DNA of 64,000 nt from Kitasatospora sp. NBC_00315 (GTDB taxonomy: Bacteria > Actinomycetota > Actinomycetes > Streptomycetales > Streptomycetaceae), in contig NZ_CP108025.1 in assembly GCF_041435095.1 (NCBI RefSeq), positions 3,038,001 to 3,102,000 of the forward strand, in the 5' to 3' direction. Position numbers and translations under genes: made by a program. Position 1 is the stretch's first letter; each line of letters begins with the position of its first letter. Positions 34,836 to 46,017 of the stretch are shown piece by piece. Under the pieces are notes generated by a model. It was not told where the DNA came from. It saw only the letters and a program-made list of their open reading frames with translations, and searched no databases.

Positions 34836-36055
34836 GGCCTCTCCTTCCCCTTCGCCACCGACGCCGACTCGCGCGGCAGCACCGCGCGCACGCTCCATAC
34901 GCCGTCCCGCTCCCCCGCCTCGAAGCTCCCGCCGAGCAGCGCGGCCCGCTCCCGCATGCCCACCAGTCCGGCCCGGGCGCCGGGCAGCTCCCGGCCGCCG
35001 TCCGCCCGGTAGGGGCTCTCCACCAGGATCTCCAGCCGCTCCGGCCGGTAGCTGAGCCGCAGCCGGACCGTCCCCGGGGCCGCGTGCTTCAGCGCGTTGG
35101 TCAGCGACTCCTGGACGATCCGGTACGCGGCCAGCTCGACCGGCACGGCCAGCTCCCCGCGCTCACCGTCCTCGGACGCCTCGAAGGCCAGCCCGGCGTC
35201 CGTGCCCGCCGCCCGGACCGCCTCCAGCAGCGCGTCCACCGCGTCCAGCTCCGGCGCGGCGTACGACTCCTCGGCCTCGGCGTCGCCGGTGGAGCGCAGC
35301 AGGCCGATCATCCGCCGCATCTCGGTCAGGCCCTGCACGCTGTTCTCGCGGATGACCGCGAGCACCGCGACCAGCGGGTCTTCCTCGGAGCGCTGCTGAC
35401 GGCGGGCCACGGACTGCGCGCCGGTCGCGTGGATGGCGATGGCCGACAGGTGGTTGGCGATCACGTCGTGCAGCTCCCGGGCCATCCGGGCGCGCTCGGC
35501 GACCACGGCGCCCCGCCGGTCCATCTCGGAGAGCAGCGCCGTCTGCTGCGCGCGCAGCCGCTCGGTGTCGGCCTCGTCGCGGTGCCGGCGCAGCAGGTCG
35601 GCCGTCCAGACCGGCGCGATGAACACCAGCGCGGCGAACACGGCCACCAGCAGCGCCGAGGACACCGATCCGTACAGCACCGTCAGGCTGCTCAGCACGA
35701 TGGTGGAGCCCGCGCCGGTGAGGTGCAGGATCAGCGACATCCGCTTGGACCCGTAGAGCACGGCGGCGTACAGCAGGTCGGTGTACAGGATGACGGTCGC
35801 CACCACCGAGCCCGCGAAGATGTTTCCGGCGAAGACCAGGCCGCCCAGGCAGACCGTCCAGACGGGGTGGGTGCGCCGCAGCAGTTCCAGGCCCGCCATG
35901 GCGCAGAGCGGCAGGACCGCGACCCAGACCGGGACCCGGCCCGCGTTGTCGTACGCGCCGGTGGCGATCAGCACCAGGCCGCCGAGCAGGCCGGCCAGGG
36001 CGATCGCGCGGTCCTCCTGGCGCGGGGTGAGTCTGAGTCCGGTCACAGGCTCCAT
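34832..36055 (-). CDS. Two-component sensor histidine kinase (NarL-partner type)
   Basis: 407-aa membrane kinase. About five hydrophobic segments lie in residues 18-150. The HisKA_3 dimerisation helix contains ARELHDVIANHL with phosphoacceptor His196. The ATPase N-box is RIVQESLTNALKHA and the G-box region is GARAGLVGMRERAALLGG. There is no obvious periplasmic sensing domain, so the stimulus may be sensed within the membrane. ATG 36055 is preceded by GGATGGTGGG. It is coupled to the response regulator by ATGA. Confidence 0.93.
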   Translation of the reverse strand: MEPVTGLRLTPRQEDRAIALAGLLGGLVLIATGAYDNAGRVPVWVAVLPLCAMAGLELLRRTHPVWTVCLGGLVFAGNIFAGSVVATVILYTDLLYAAVLYGSKRMSLILHLTGAGSTIVLSSLTVLYGSVSSALLVAVFAALVFIAPVWTADLLRRHRDEADTERLRAQQTALLSEMDRRGAVVAERARMARELHDVIANHLSAIAIHATGAQSVARRQQRSEEDPLVAVLAVIRENSVQGLTEMRRMIGLLRSTGDAEAEESYAAPELDAVDALLEAVRAAGTDAGLAFEASEDGERGELAVPVELAAYRIVQESLTNALKHAAPGTVRLRLSYRPERLEILVESPYRADGGRELPGARAGLVGMRERAALLGGSFEAGERDGVWSVRAVLPRESASVAKGKERP

Positions 36056-36269
36056 CCCACCATCCGCCGGGCCCCCGCACGTGCGCCCGAGGGACGATCC
36101 GGCGTACATCGAAGGGTGCAGGCCCGATTCGGCACCGCGGAGGACGCACCGGCGGGCGGGCGGCCGGGCCCCAGTGGCCGGGCCCTCGCGACGGGGCCGG
36201 GCCGGCCGGGGCCGGACCGGTGGCCGCGACCGGTCGCCCGGCATCCCCCGGCGGCCCCGCCGGCTGCCG

Positions 36270-36842
36270 TCAGCGGTTCTCGCCGGGCACCCACAGCACG
36301 TCGCCCTGCTCCTTGTTGGCGGCCCGGGCCAGGATGAACAACAGGTCGGAGAGCCGGTTGAGGTACTTGGCGGTCAGCGGATTGACGCTCTCCCCGTGCA
36401 CCTCGATCGCCGCCCAGGTGGCCCGCTCGGCCCGCCGGACCACCGTGCAGGCCAGGTGCAGGTACGCCGCCCCGGCGGTGCCGCCGGGGAGGATGAAGCT
36501 GCGCAGCTTCTCCAGCGACTCCAGGAAGTGGTCGCAGTCCGACTCCAGCCGGTCGATGTACGTCTGGAGCACCCGCAGCGGCGGGTACTTCGGGTCCTCG
36601 ACCACCGGGGTCGCGAGGTCCGCGCCGACGTCGAACAGGTCGTTCTGGACCCGGGTCAGCACCGCCGAGACGTCCTCGGGCAGCGCGCCCGCCGCGACGG
36701 CCACGCCGATGGCGGCGTTCGCCTCGTTGGTGTCCGCGTAGGCGATCAGCCGGGGGTCGGTCTTGGTGGTCCGGCTCATGTCGCCGAGCGCCGTGGTGCC
36801 GTCGTCGCCGGTGCGGGTGTAGATACGCGTCAGGTTGACCAT
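36270..36842 (-). CDS. Cob(I)yrinic acid a,c-diamide adenosyltransferase, PduO type
   Basis: 190-aa ATP:corrinoid adenosyltransferase that makes adenosylcobalamin, the cofactor of IcmA and methylmalonyl-CoA mutase. The N-terminal nucleotide motif TRTGDDGTTALGD and the later segments DLFDVGADLATP, FILPGGTAGAAYLHLACTVVRRAERATW and YLNRLSDLLFILAR are those of the PduO family. Length is typical. It is a single gene on the minus strand with 24-bp repeats immediately upstream. Confidence 0.94.
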   Translation of the reverse strand: MVNLTRIYTRTGDDGTTALGDMSRTTKTDPRLIAYADTNEANAAIGVAVAAGALPEDVSAVLTRVQNDLFDVGADLATPVVEDPKYPPLRVLQTYIDRLESDCDHFLESLEKLRSFILPGGTAGAAYLHLACTVVRRAERATWAAIEVHGESVNPLTAKYLNRLSDLLFILARAANKEQGDVLWVPGENR

Positions 36843-36913
36843 GGACAGCAGACTACTCAGGCCCGGCCGGGCCCACCCGTGATTGCGACGCCGATCACAG
36901 CGCCCTCGGCCGG

Positions 36914-36984
36914 GCCCTCGGGAACGGAGGCCCGAGACGCTCGGGAACAGTGGCCCGGGGCCCTCGGGAACGGTGGCCCGGGTG
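36914..36984. repeat. Three imperfect tandem repeats of about 24 bp
   Basis: Copies at 36914-36937, 36938-36960 and 36961-36984 share CTCGGGAAC-G-GGCCCG. Each unit can fold as a small hairpin (CTCGGG with CCCGAG in the first). They lie between the adenosyltransferase start and the DUF2550 stop. Confidence 0.85.
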
Positions 36985-37033
36985 CTGCACGGAGCACGCG
37001 ACGCGGCCCCGGCCGCCGGCGGGGCGCCGCCGG

Positions 37034-37534
37034 CTACGCGACGTTGACTCTCTGCCCCGGGGGGGCCGCCTCCAGCCAGGCGAGGAACCCGGTGAGGGCG
37101 TCGTCGCTCATGGCGAGTTCCAGCGGGGCGCCGTCGTGCAGGCAGCGCAGGACCACGGAGCCGGAGAGCAGGGCGAGCTCCTCCTGACCCTCGGGGTAGC
37201 GGCGGCCGAGGACCTCGATCTCACGGCGCGGCAGGACCCGGCGGGGGCGGGGGGCGTAGGAGAAGACCCGGAACCACTCGATGGAGTCGCCGCTGTAGCG
37301 GCCGATACCAAAAACCCACCCCTTGCCATCGGTCTGCGGAACCGGGGCTGAGGTGGGTTTGCCGTTCTCGTCGAGGTCGGGCTGCGTGGAGGCGTCGGCC
37401 GGCATTTTGAGCCGGTAGCTGCAGTCGAACGTTCCGCCGACGCGCTGGATCACCCGCCGCCGTACGGCGAAGGCGACCAGTCCCGCCACACCGAGCGCCA
37501 CGACCGCCGCGCACACCACAAGGGCGAGGACCAT
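37034..37534 (-). CDS. DUF2550 membrane-anchored protein
   Basis: 166-aa protein with one N-terminal membrane helix (MVLALVVCAAVVALGVAGLV) and a cytoplasmic beta-rich domain: VGGTFDCSYRLKMP, GWVFGIGRYSGDSIEWFRVFS, RRVLPRREIEVLGRR and AMSDDALTGFLAWLEAAPPG. The family is actinobacterial and usually sits directly downstream of the ATP synthase operon, as here. Function is unknown. ATG 37534 lies 9 nt from GAGGAGG; a GTG at 37540 is too close. An extra loop with PADASTQPDLDENG is present. Confidence 0.84.
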   Translation of the reverse strand: MVLALVVCAAVVALGVAGLVAFAVRRRVIQRVGGTFDCSYRLKMPADASTQPDLDENGKPTSAPVPQTDGKGWVFGIGRYSGDSIEWFRVFSYAPRPRRVLPRREIEVLGRRYPEGQEELALLSGSVVLRCLHDGAPLELAMSDDALTGFLAWLEAAPPGQRVNVA

Positions 37535-37616
37535 GCTCACCGACCTCCTCGCTGCCTGCGTTCCCCGAATCGGCCCTGCCCGAGCGGCCGCACTGTCCTA
37601 CCCAACTGATACGACA

Positions 37617-37648
37617 GTCCCGGGGTCACGCTCGCGCGTCCCCGGGAC
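37617..37648 (-). terminator. Hairpin terminator at the end of the atp operon
   Basis: GTCCCGGGG (37617-37625) pairs with CCCCGGGAC (37640-37648) over a 14-nt loop, 18 nt beyond the atpC stop. Confidence 0.75.
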
Positions 37649-37665
37649 CGTCGGTCCTGCTACGT

Positions 37666-38046
37666 TCAGGCGGCCTTGCGGCGGCCTGCCGCGACGAGGC
37701 GGACCTCGGCGCGTCGCTCGGCGTGCGCGTCGCTCTCGCCCTGGGCGAGTTCGAGCGCGCGCTCCGCGCGGTTGACATCGATCTCGTCGGCCAGCTCGGC
37801 GATCTCCGCGAGCAGAGACAGCTTGTTGTCGGCGAACGAGATGAAACCGCCGTGCACGGCCGCGATGACCGTGCCGCCGTCGGTGGTCCGGATGGTGACC
37901 GGGCCGGACTCCAGCACGCTCAGCACCGGGGTGTGGCCCGGCATGATACCGGTGTCACCGGAGGCCGTACGGGCGACAACGATGGTGGCCGCACCGGACC
38001 ACACCTTGCGGTCGGCTGCGACCAGCTCGACGTGCAGCTCAGCCAA
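37666..38046 (-). CDS. atpC: ATP synthase F1 epsilon subunit
   Basis: 126-aa central-stalk subunit that couples gamma rotation and inhibits hydrolysis. It has an N-terminal beta sandwich (LHVELVAADRKVWSGAATIVVAR, GDTGIMPGHTPVLSVLESGPV, VHGGFISFADNKLSLLAE) and a C-terminal helical hairpin with ERALELAQGESDAHAERRAE. The start codon is TTG 38046, supported by GGAG 7 nt upstream and by the family N-terminus. A 189-nt gap with a long hairpin separates it from atpD, unlike the tight spacing of most operon genes. Confidence 0.95.
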   Translation of the reverse strand: MAELHVELVAADRKVWSGAATIVVARTASGDTGIMPGHTPVLSVLESGPVTIRTTDGGTVIAAVHGGFISFADNKLSLLAEIAELADEIDVNRAERALELAQGESDAHAERRAEVRLVAAGRRKAA

Positions 38047-38154
38047 CGTGGGCTCCTAGGCTCTTGCAACGCCCGATTGCTCGGGAGTTTCGGTAAGAAT
38101 AACGGGCCCGCGCCCCGGAGATGAAACCGGCGGCACGGAGATGACCGGAATCAC

Positions 38155-38212
38155 AGTGAGTGTGACGTGAGGGGTGGTCCCCAGGGCTCTGGGGCCACCC
38201 CTCACGCTCACT
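38155..38212 (-). terminator. Long hairpin between atpD and atpC
   Basis: The core stem pairs 38167-38177 with 38195-38205 (11 bp), and 38179-38184 with 38189-38194 after a one-base bulge, with a GGCT loop. AGTGAG (38155-38160) and CTCACT (38207-38212) extend it outward. It resembles a partial terminator or RNA-processing barrier inside the operon. Confidence 0.75.
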
Positions 38213-38235
38213 CTGCTGCCACCTCGCGGTCGCGG

Positions 38236-39681
<1,446 letters not shown>

Positions 39682-40596
39682 TTATTCACTCCCCGCGTTA
39701 GCGTCGGCGAGGGCATTGGCGCCGCCGATGATCTCGCTGATTTCCTGGGTGATCTCGGCCTGTCGGGCCGAGTTGGCAAGCCGCGTGAGCGCCTTGATGA
39801 GGTCTTCCGCGTTGTCGGTCGCCGACTTCATCGCACGACGCCGGGCGGCGTGCTCCGAAGCGGCGGACTGCAGCAGCGCGTTGTAGATCCGGCTCTCGAC
39901 GTACCGCGGCAGCAGGGCGTCGAGGACGCCTTCGGCCGACGGCTCGAAGTCGTACAGCGGGAAGATCTCCGCCTTGGCCGGACGGTTGTCACTGAGCTGG
40001 ACGTCGTCCAGCTTCAGCGGCAGCAGCCGGGCGTCGACGGCGGTCTGCGTCAGCATCGACTCGAACTCGGTGGAGACCAGGTGGAGCTCGTCCACCCCGC
40101 CGGTCTCCGCCGTGAACGCCTCGATGAGCTCGCTCGCGACCGTCTTGGCATCGCCGTACGTCGGCTTGTCCGAGAAGCCCGTCCACGACGCCGCGACCTC
40201 ACGGTGGCGGAAGTTGTAGTACGAGACGCCCTTGCGGCCGACGATGTACGTCACCACGTCCTTGCCCTCGGCACGCAGCCGCTCGGAGAGAGCGGTCGCC
40301 TGCTTGATGGCGTTGGTCGAGTAGCCGCCGGCCAGACCGCGGTCCGCCGTGATCAGCAGGACCGCGGCGCGGGACGCCGACGGGTTCTCGGTGGTGAGCG
40401 GGTGCTTGGCGTTGGACCGGGTGGCCACCGCCGTCACCGCCCGGGTGAGTTCATCGGCGTACGGAGTGGAGGCGGCCACCGCGCGCTGCGCCTTGACGAT
40501 GCGCGACGCGGAGATCATCTCCATCGCCTTGGTGATCTTCTTCGTCGCGGTGACAGAGCGGATCCGGCGCTTGTAGACCCGAAGCTGTGCTCCCAT
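39682..40596 (-). CDS. atpG: ATP synthase F1 gamma subunit
   Basis: 304-aa rotor shaft. N-terminal [28 protein letters not shown] and the C-terminal helix containing [33 protein letters not shown] sequence define it (here [16 protein letters not shown]). The Rossmann-like middle domain contains [19 protein letters not shown]. An actinobacterial loop follows ([18 protein letters not shown]). Spacing to atpD is 3 nt and to atpA 32 nt. Confidence 0.97.
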   Translation of the reverse strand: MGAQLRVYKRRIRSVTATKKITKAMEMISASRIVKAQRAVAASTPYADELTRAVTAVATRSNAKHPLTTENPSASRAAVLLITADRGLAGGYSTNAIKQATALSERLRAEGKDVVTYIVGRKGVSYYNFRHREVAASWTGFSDKPTYGDAKTVASELIEAFTAETGGVDELHLVSTEFESMLTQTAVDARLLPLKLDDVQLSDNRPAKAEIFPLYDFEPSAEGVLDALLPRYVESRIYNALLQSAASEHAARRRAMKSATDNAEDLIKALTRLANSARQAEITQEISEIIGGANALADANAGSE

Positions 40597-40628
40597 GGGT
40601 CGTTACGTCCTTTCCCTCGCTACCGGAC

Positions 40629-42206
40629 TCAGGCCTGCTCGCCGAGGAGCTTGCCGTCGGCGGTGGTGAAACCCTGCTTGAAGGCGGTGATGGCAGCGGT
40701 CAGAGCGTCGAGCGTGCCGTCGCCCATCTTGCTGTCGTTCTCCACGATGCCGAGCAGCAGGTCCTTGTGCTGCAGGCGCAGGAAGTCCAGGAACTCGCGC
40801 TCGAAGCGGCGGATGTCCGCCACCGGGACGTCGTCCATCTTGCCGGTGGTGCCGGCCCAGATGGAGACGACCTGCTCCTCGACCGGGAACGGCTGGTACT
40901 GGCCCTGCTTCAGCAGCTCGACCATGCGCGCACCGCGCTCCAGCTGGGCCTTGGAGGCCGGGTCCAGGTCGGAACCGAAGGCGGCGAACGCCTCCAGCTC
41001 GCGGTACTGGGCCAGGTCCAGACGCAGGCGGCCGGCCACCTGGCGCATCGGCTTGATCTGCGCGGAGCCACCGACACGGGAGACCGAGATACCGACGTTC
41101 ACGGCCGGGCGGATGCCGGCGTTGAACAGGTCGGACTCCAGGAAGCACTGGCCGTCGGTGATCGAGATGACGTTGGTCGGGATGTACGCCGACACGTCGT
41201 TGGCCTTGGTCTCGATGATCGGCAGACCGGTCATCGAGCCCGCGCCCAGCTCGTCCGAGAGCTTCGCGCAACGCTCCAGCAGGCGGGAGTGCAGGTAGAA
41301 GACGTCGCCCGGGTACGCCTCGCGGCCCGGCGGGCGGCGCAGCAGCAGGGAAACGGAACGGTAGGCCTCGGCCTGCTTCGACAGGTCGTCGAAGATGATC
41401 AGGACGTGCTTGCCGTCGTACATCCACTCCTGGCCGATGGCGGAGCCGGTGTACGGGGCGAGGTACTTGAAGCCCGCGGGGTCGGAGGCGGGAGCGGCCA
41501 CGATGGTGGTGTACTCCAGCGCGCCGGCCTCCTCCAGGGCGCCGCGAACGGACGCGATGGTGGAGCCCTTCTGGCCGATCGCCACGTAGACGCAGCGGAC
41601 CTGCTTCTGCGGGTCGCCGGAGCGCCAGTTGTCGCGCTGGTTGATGATCGCGTCGATCGCCACCGCGGTCTTGCCGGTCTGGCGGTCGCCGATGATCAGC
41701 TGGCGCTGGCCGCGGCCGATCGGGGTCATCGCGTCGATGGCCTTGATGCCGGTCTGCAGCGGCTCGTGCACCGACTTGCGGGCCATGACGCCCGGGGCCT
41801 GCAGCTCCAGGGCGCGACGGCCGGTGGAGACGATGTCGCCCAGGCCGTCGATCGGGTTGCCCAGCGGGTCCACGACGCGGCCGAGGTAACCCTCGCCGAC
41901 CGGGACGGAGAGGACCTCGCCGGTGCGGTGCACCGTCTGACCCTCCTCGATGCCGCTGAACTCGCCGAGGATGACGACACCGATCTCGCGGGTGTCGAGG
42001 TTCAGCGCGAGACCGAGGGTCCCGTCCTCGAACCGAAGCAGCTCGTTCGCCATCACCGAGGGCAGGCCCTCGACGTGGGCGATGCCGTCCGCCGTGTCAG
42101 TGACCGTTCCGACCTCTTCACGCGAGGCGGCGTCCGGCTGGTACGACTGGACAAAGTCGGCCAGCGCGTCCCGGATTTCCTCCGGACGGATCGTAAGCTC
42201 CGCCAT
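40629..42206 (-). CDS. atpA: ATP synthase F1 alpha subunit
   Basis: 525-aa non-catalytic nucleotide-binding subunit. P-loop [15 protein letters not shown], the segment [34 protein letters not shown] (Walker B) and the arginine finger region [18 protein letters not shown] are clear. The N-terminus [22 protein letters not shown] is typical of actinobacteria, and the C-terminus is slightly extended. ATG 42206 follows GGGAAG. A 224-nt gap with GC-rich hairpins separates it from atpH. Confidence 0.98.
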   Translation of the reverse strand: MAELTIRPEEIRDALADFVQSYQPDAASREEVGTVTDTADGIAHVEGLPSVMANELLRFEDGTLGLALNLDTREIGVVILGEFSGIEEGQTVHRTGEVLSVPVGEGYLGRVVDPLGNPIDGLGDIVSTGRRALELQAPGVMARKSVHEPLQTGIKAIDAMTPIGRGQRQLIIGDRQTGKTAVAIDAIINQRDNWRSGDPQKQVRCVYVAIGQKGSTIASVRGALEEAGALEYTTIVAAPASDPAGFKYLAPYTGSAIGQEWMYDGKHVLIIFDDLSKQAEAYRSVSLLLRRPPGREAYPGDVFYLHSRLLERCAKLSDELGAGSMTGLPIIETKANDVSAYIPTNVISITDGQCFLESDLFNAGIRPAVNVGISVSRVGGSAQIKPMRQVAGRLRLDLAQYRELEAFAAFGSDLDPASKAQLERGARMVELLKQGQYQPFPVEEQVVSIWAGTTGKMDDVPVADIRRFEREFLDFLRLQHKDLLLGIVENDSKMGDGTLDALTAAITAFKQGFTTADGKLLGEQA

Positions 42207-42430
42207 CAGGCTTCCCTGCTCTCCTAGTTTGCGATCCTCGGCCCGCCATTGAGGGCCGCAAGTGTGGTACGCGTCACGACCCCGGTCGGGTTCACCGGCC
42301 GGGGGCCGGGGGTCTCCCCCCGGATGACGCAGTCGACTCTCGGCCGGGACGTAGTCGAACCGGCCGTACGTTGTACCGGCTCCCGCACGCGGGGCCGGCG
42401 CCCGACCGAGGGTCGGATGTTGCTCGGTGC

Positions 42431-43246
42431 TCAGCCTTCGAGCGCCTGGCGAGCGCCTTCGAGGCGGCTCGCCACGGTGCCGTCGATGATCTCGTCACCG
42501 ATCTGCACCCGGACACCACCGCGGACCTCGGGGTCCACGTCGATGTTCAGGTGGACCTGGCGCCCGTACAGCCGGCCCAGGGCGCCCGAGAGGCGCTCCT
42601 TCTGGCTGTCCGACAGCGGCACCGCGCTGGTGACCAGGGCCACCACACGACCGCGCCGGGCCGCGGCGAGCTTGGAGTAGGACTCCAGGCCCTGTTCCAG
42701 GCTACGACCACGCGGGTTGGTGACCAGGCCGGAGACCAGGCGCACGGTGCCCGCGTTGGCCCGGCCGCCGAGCAGCTTGGTGACCAGCTCGCCCTTGGCG
42801 GCGGGGCCGGCCTTGGGCTCGGTCAGGGCACTGCGCAGCTCGTGCGAGCCACTGACGATCCGGCCGAACCGGAAGACCTCGTCCTCGACGTCGTCCAGGG
42901 CACCGGCCTTGTCGGCGGCGATGACCTCGGCGTACGCGGCGAGCTCCTCGATGGCGTCCACCAGGTCACGGGCACCCGACCAGCGGGAGCGGACCAGGCC
43001 GGAGACCAGGTCGAGCGTCTCGCCCGAGACCTGGCCGGCCAGCAGCGCGCCGACCAGCTGGGCCTTGTCCTGACCGGACCGCGAAGGGTCGGTCAGCACC
43101 CGGCGAAGCGAAACCTCGCGGTCCAGCAGGACCGTGACGGCGGCGAGCTCCTCGGCGACCTCGGACGAGTCCACCGAGGTGGAGTCGGTCAGGCTGTCGA
43201 GGTTCTTCCGCCCTGCGGCGAGGGCCTCACGGCTTGCGCCGATCAC
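42431..43246 (-). CDS. atpH: ATP synthase F1 delta subunit
   Basis: 271-aa peripheral-stalk subunit that joins the b subunit to the F1 crown. It is longer than the roughly 180-aa E. coli delta but normal for actinobacteria, where an N-terminal extension is present ([19 protein letters not shown]). The C-terminal part contains [20 protein letters not shown] and [20 protein letters not shown], the delta signature. The GTG start at 43246 overlaps the atpF stop (GTGA). Confidence 0.96.
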   Translation of the reverse strand: MIGASREALAAGRKNLDSLTDSTSVDSSEVAEELAAVTVLLDREVSLRRVLTDPSRSGQDKAQLVGALLAGQVSGETLDLVSGLVRSRWSGARDLVDAIEELAAYAEVIAADKAGALDDVEDEVFRFGRIVSGSHELRSALTEPKAGPAAKGELVTKLLGGRANAGTVRLVSGLVTNPRGRSLEQGLESYSKLAAARRGRVVALVTSAVPLSDSQKERLSGALGRLYGRQVHLNIDVDPEVRGGVRVQIGDEIIDGTVASRLEGARQALEG

Positions 43247-43800
43247 TTGGCAGCCGCCGTGGACGCGGCGGCCTTGGCCTCCAGGTCCTCCAGGAAACGG
43301 TCGATCACGCCGCTCTGCCGGGCGGAGTCCTCCAGGGACTCGCCGACGATGCGGGAGGCCAGCTGCGACGCGAGCGAGCCCACGTCGTGACGCAGAGCGG
43401 TGGTCGCCTGCTTCTTGTCGGCCTCGATCTGGGCGTGGCCCGCGGCGACGATGGCCTCGCGCTGACGCTGGCCCTCCTCGCGCATCTCCGCAACCAGGGC
43501 AGCGCCCTGCTCACGGGCCTGCTCGGTGATCCGAGCGGCCTCGTGACGCGCCTCGGCGAGCTCGGCGCGGTACTGCTCGAGCAGGGCCTGCGCCTCTGCC
43601 TGAGCGGTCTGGGCCCGCTCCATGCCGCCCTCGATGGCGTCCCGGCGGTCCGCCAGCACCTTCTCGATGCTGGGCAGGAGCTTCTTGCCGAGAAGACCGA
43701 AGACGATGAAGAAGCAGAGCAGGCCGATGATGACCTCGGGCCATGCGGGGAGGAGCGGGTTCATCTGCTCCTCAGCCGCGAGGAAGACCTCGGGGTTCAT
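43243..43800 (-). CDS. atpF: ATP synthase Fo b subunit
   Basis: 185-aa peripheral stalk subunit. One N-terminal membrane helix (PEVIIGLLCFFIVFGLLGKKLLP, residues about 21-43) is followed by a long charged coiled coil (VLADRRDAIEGGMERAQTAQAEAQ...). It ends in Ala-rich sequence. The stop overlaps the atpH start. The N-terminal acidic loop (EEQMNPLLPAW) is typical of streptomycetes. Confidence 0.96.
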   Translation of the reverse strand: MNPEVFLAAEEQMNPLLPAWPEVIIGLLCFFIVFGLLGKKLLPSIEKVLADRRDAIEGGMERAQTAQAEAQALLEQYRAELAEARHEAARITEQAREQGAALVAEMREEGQRQREAIVAAGHAQIEADKKQATTALRHDVGSLASQLASRIVGESLEDSARQSGVIDRFLEDLEAKAAASTAAAK

Positions 43801-43837
43801 ATCAGAACCTTTCGTCGAAAAGGGCTTGCGACAGGAA

Positions 43838-44987
<1,150 letters not shown>

Positions 44988-45254
44988 GACGCATGGTTAC
45001 GGCAACCTCTGTGTGTCGGCGTGGCCTGCGGCCACGGTGCGGCACTGGAACTAGTCGGGAATCTCGGGGACCCTGCGCGGCCGTGCCAGGCACTGCCGCG
45101 GGATCATCGAAGACTGCGCGGGTCCGGGGGGCGATCCGTCCGTCGAGCGGATGGACCTGGCCTCTTCCCGTACTCCGTTGTCGCGACGGACGATAGCAGT
45201 CCGTCGGCACCGCATGAACACCGCCCCCCTCGATGGGGGGACAGTCGGACCTCG

Positions 45255-45698
45255 TCACTGTTGACGCCCCGAGTCCGAGGGCTTGTCGCCCTTGCTTTCG
45301 GAGGTGTCGGGCTGAACGTAGAACATCTTCGCCTTCAGTGCACCGCGCACCTGGAAGCCCGTCCAGATCAGAGCGCAGCCGAGCAGCGTGAAGCCGAAGA
45401 CCTTGGTGTCGAAGAGCGTCGTGTTCTTGAACACTCCGAGAACAACACCCACCAGCAAGATCTGAGTGGTGTAGACCAGAAGGGCCGCAGCCATCATGAT
45501 GTGCGGATTGTTCCTGGTCAGCCGGTCGAGGGCGATCTGCCCGGAGCTGAAGAAGGCCATCACGAGCAGGGTCGCGAAGAGGGCGCCGAGCAATCCCTTG
45601 CCACCCACGACGGCGGTCGAGATCGCCATGGCGATGACTCCGGCGACCGCAGTGGGGATTGCGGCGCCGCGGATGATCCGGGCGTCGGGGGACGGCAT
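45255..45698 (-). CDS. atpI: ATP synthase protein I
   Basis: 147-aa hydrophobic protein, first gene of the operon. Four membrane helices: about residues 10-28, 34-52, 68-90 and 100-118. AtpI helps c-ring assembly in bacteria and is often non-essential. The C-terminal tail is charged (FYVQPDTSESKGDKPSDSGRQQ). ATG 45698 follows a leader of about 180 nt from the Rex-like promoter at 45874-45935. Confidence 0.9.
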   Translation of the reverse strand: MPSPDARIIRGAAIPTAVAGVIAMAISTAVVGGKGLLGALFATLLVMAFFSSGQIALDRLTRNNPHIMMAAALLVYTTQILLVGVVLGVFKNTTLFDTKVFGFTLLGCALIWTGFQVRGALKAKMFYVQPDTSESKGDKPSDSGRQQ

Positions 45699-45873
45699 GT
45701 CGGCAACTCCGGCGGCATGTCGGGAAACGGGGGGACGGGCGCACTGAGCGGTGGATGGCTCCTACCGGGAAGGTCGCCGCGGGCCGGCCGCTTGGCGGCG
45801 AGCCCGTCGAGGGAGACCCGACCAGGGACGGAAGTCCTCCACCTGTCAGGTCTTTCGGCGCGTTCTCGGTACT

Positions 45874-45889
45874 CGTGAACGGTATCACA
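45874..45889. promoter_or_regulatory. Rex-type operator (ROP) over the atp start site
   Basis: CGTGAACGGTATCACA matches the published Streptomyces Rex consensus TGTGAACNNNTTCACA at all but two of the defined positions (first base C for T, and A for T at position 11). It touches the -10 and covers the predicted start site, ideal for NADH/NAD+-responsive repression. Rex control of the atp operon has been reported for S. coelicolor as far as I recall. Confidence 0.65.
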
Positions 45890-45917
45890 AACTATTTGAT
45901 GAGAGCTTTACCATGAA
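45889..45917 (-). promoter_or_regulatory. Candidate atp operon promoter
   Basis: On the minus strand TTCATG (45917-45912) and TAGTTT (45894-45889) are separated by 17 nt in the only clearly AT-richer patch between the WecA-like gene and atpI. Transcription would start near 45882. Confidence 0.5.
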
Positions 45918-45919
45918 CG

Positions 45920-45935
45920 TGTGGTACCTGTCACA
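45920..45935. promoter_or_regulatory. Second, weaker Rex-like dyad
   Basis: TGTG-N8-CACA, part of a GTGTG/CACAC dyad just upstream of the -35. The inner bases do not follow the Rex consensus, so this is tentative. Confidence 0.35.
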
Positions 45936-46017
45936 CTGACGGCCCAGCAGTGCCGCCATACGGGTGAAGCAGATTGACGGACCATCAGACGCGCCCGTCA
46001 ACCCGCGCGCACGCCCG

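Larger units (their letters stand above)
45699..46017. other. Intergenic region upstream of atpI
   Basis: 319 bp without a gene. It contains the candidate atp promoter and Rex-like sites described separately at 45874-45935, and an atp leader of about 180 nt rich in G+C. Confidence 0.6.

Noticed and set aside
36843..37033. Cobalamin riboswitch upstream of the adenosyltransferase
   Set aside because: No B12-box or typical long folded leader; the region holds three GC-rich tandem repeats instead.
42207..42430. Gene or promoter in the atpH-atpA gap
   Set aside because: Only short GC-rich hairpins are visible; no start codon with ribosome site or convincing promoter elements.
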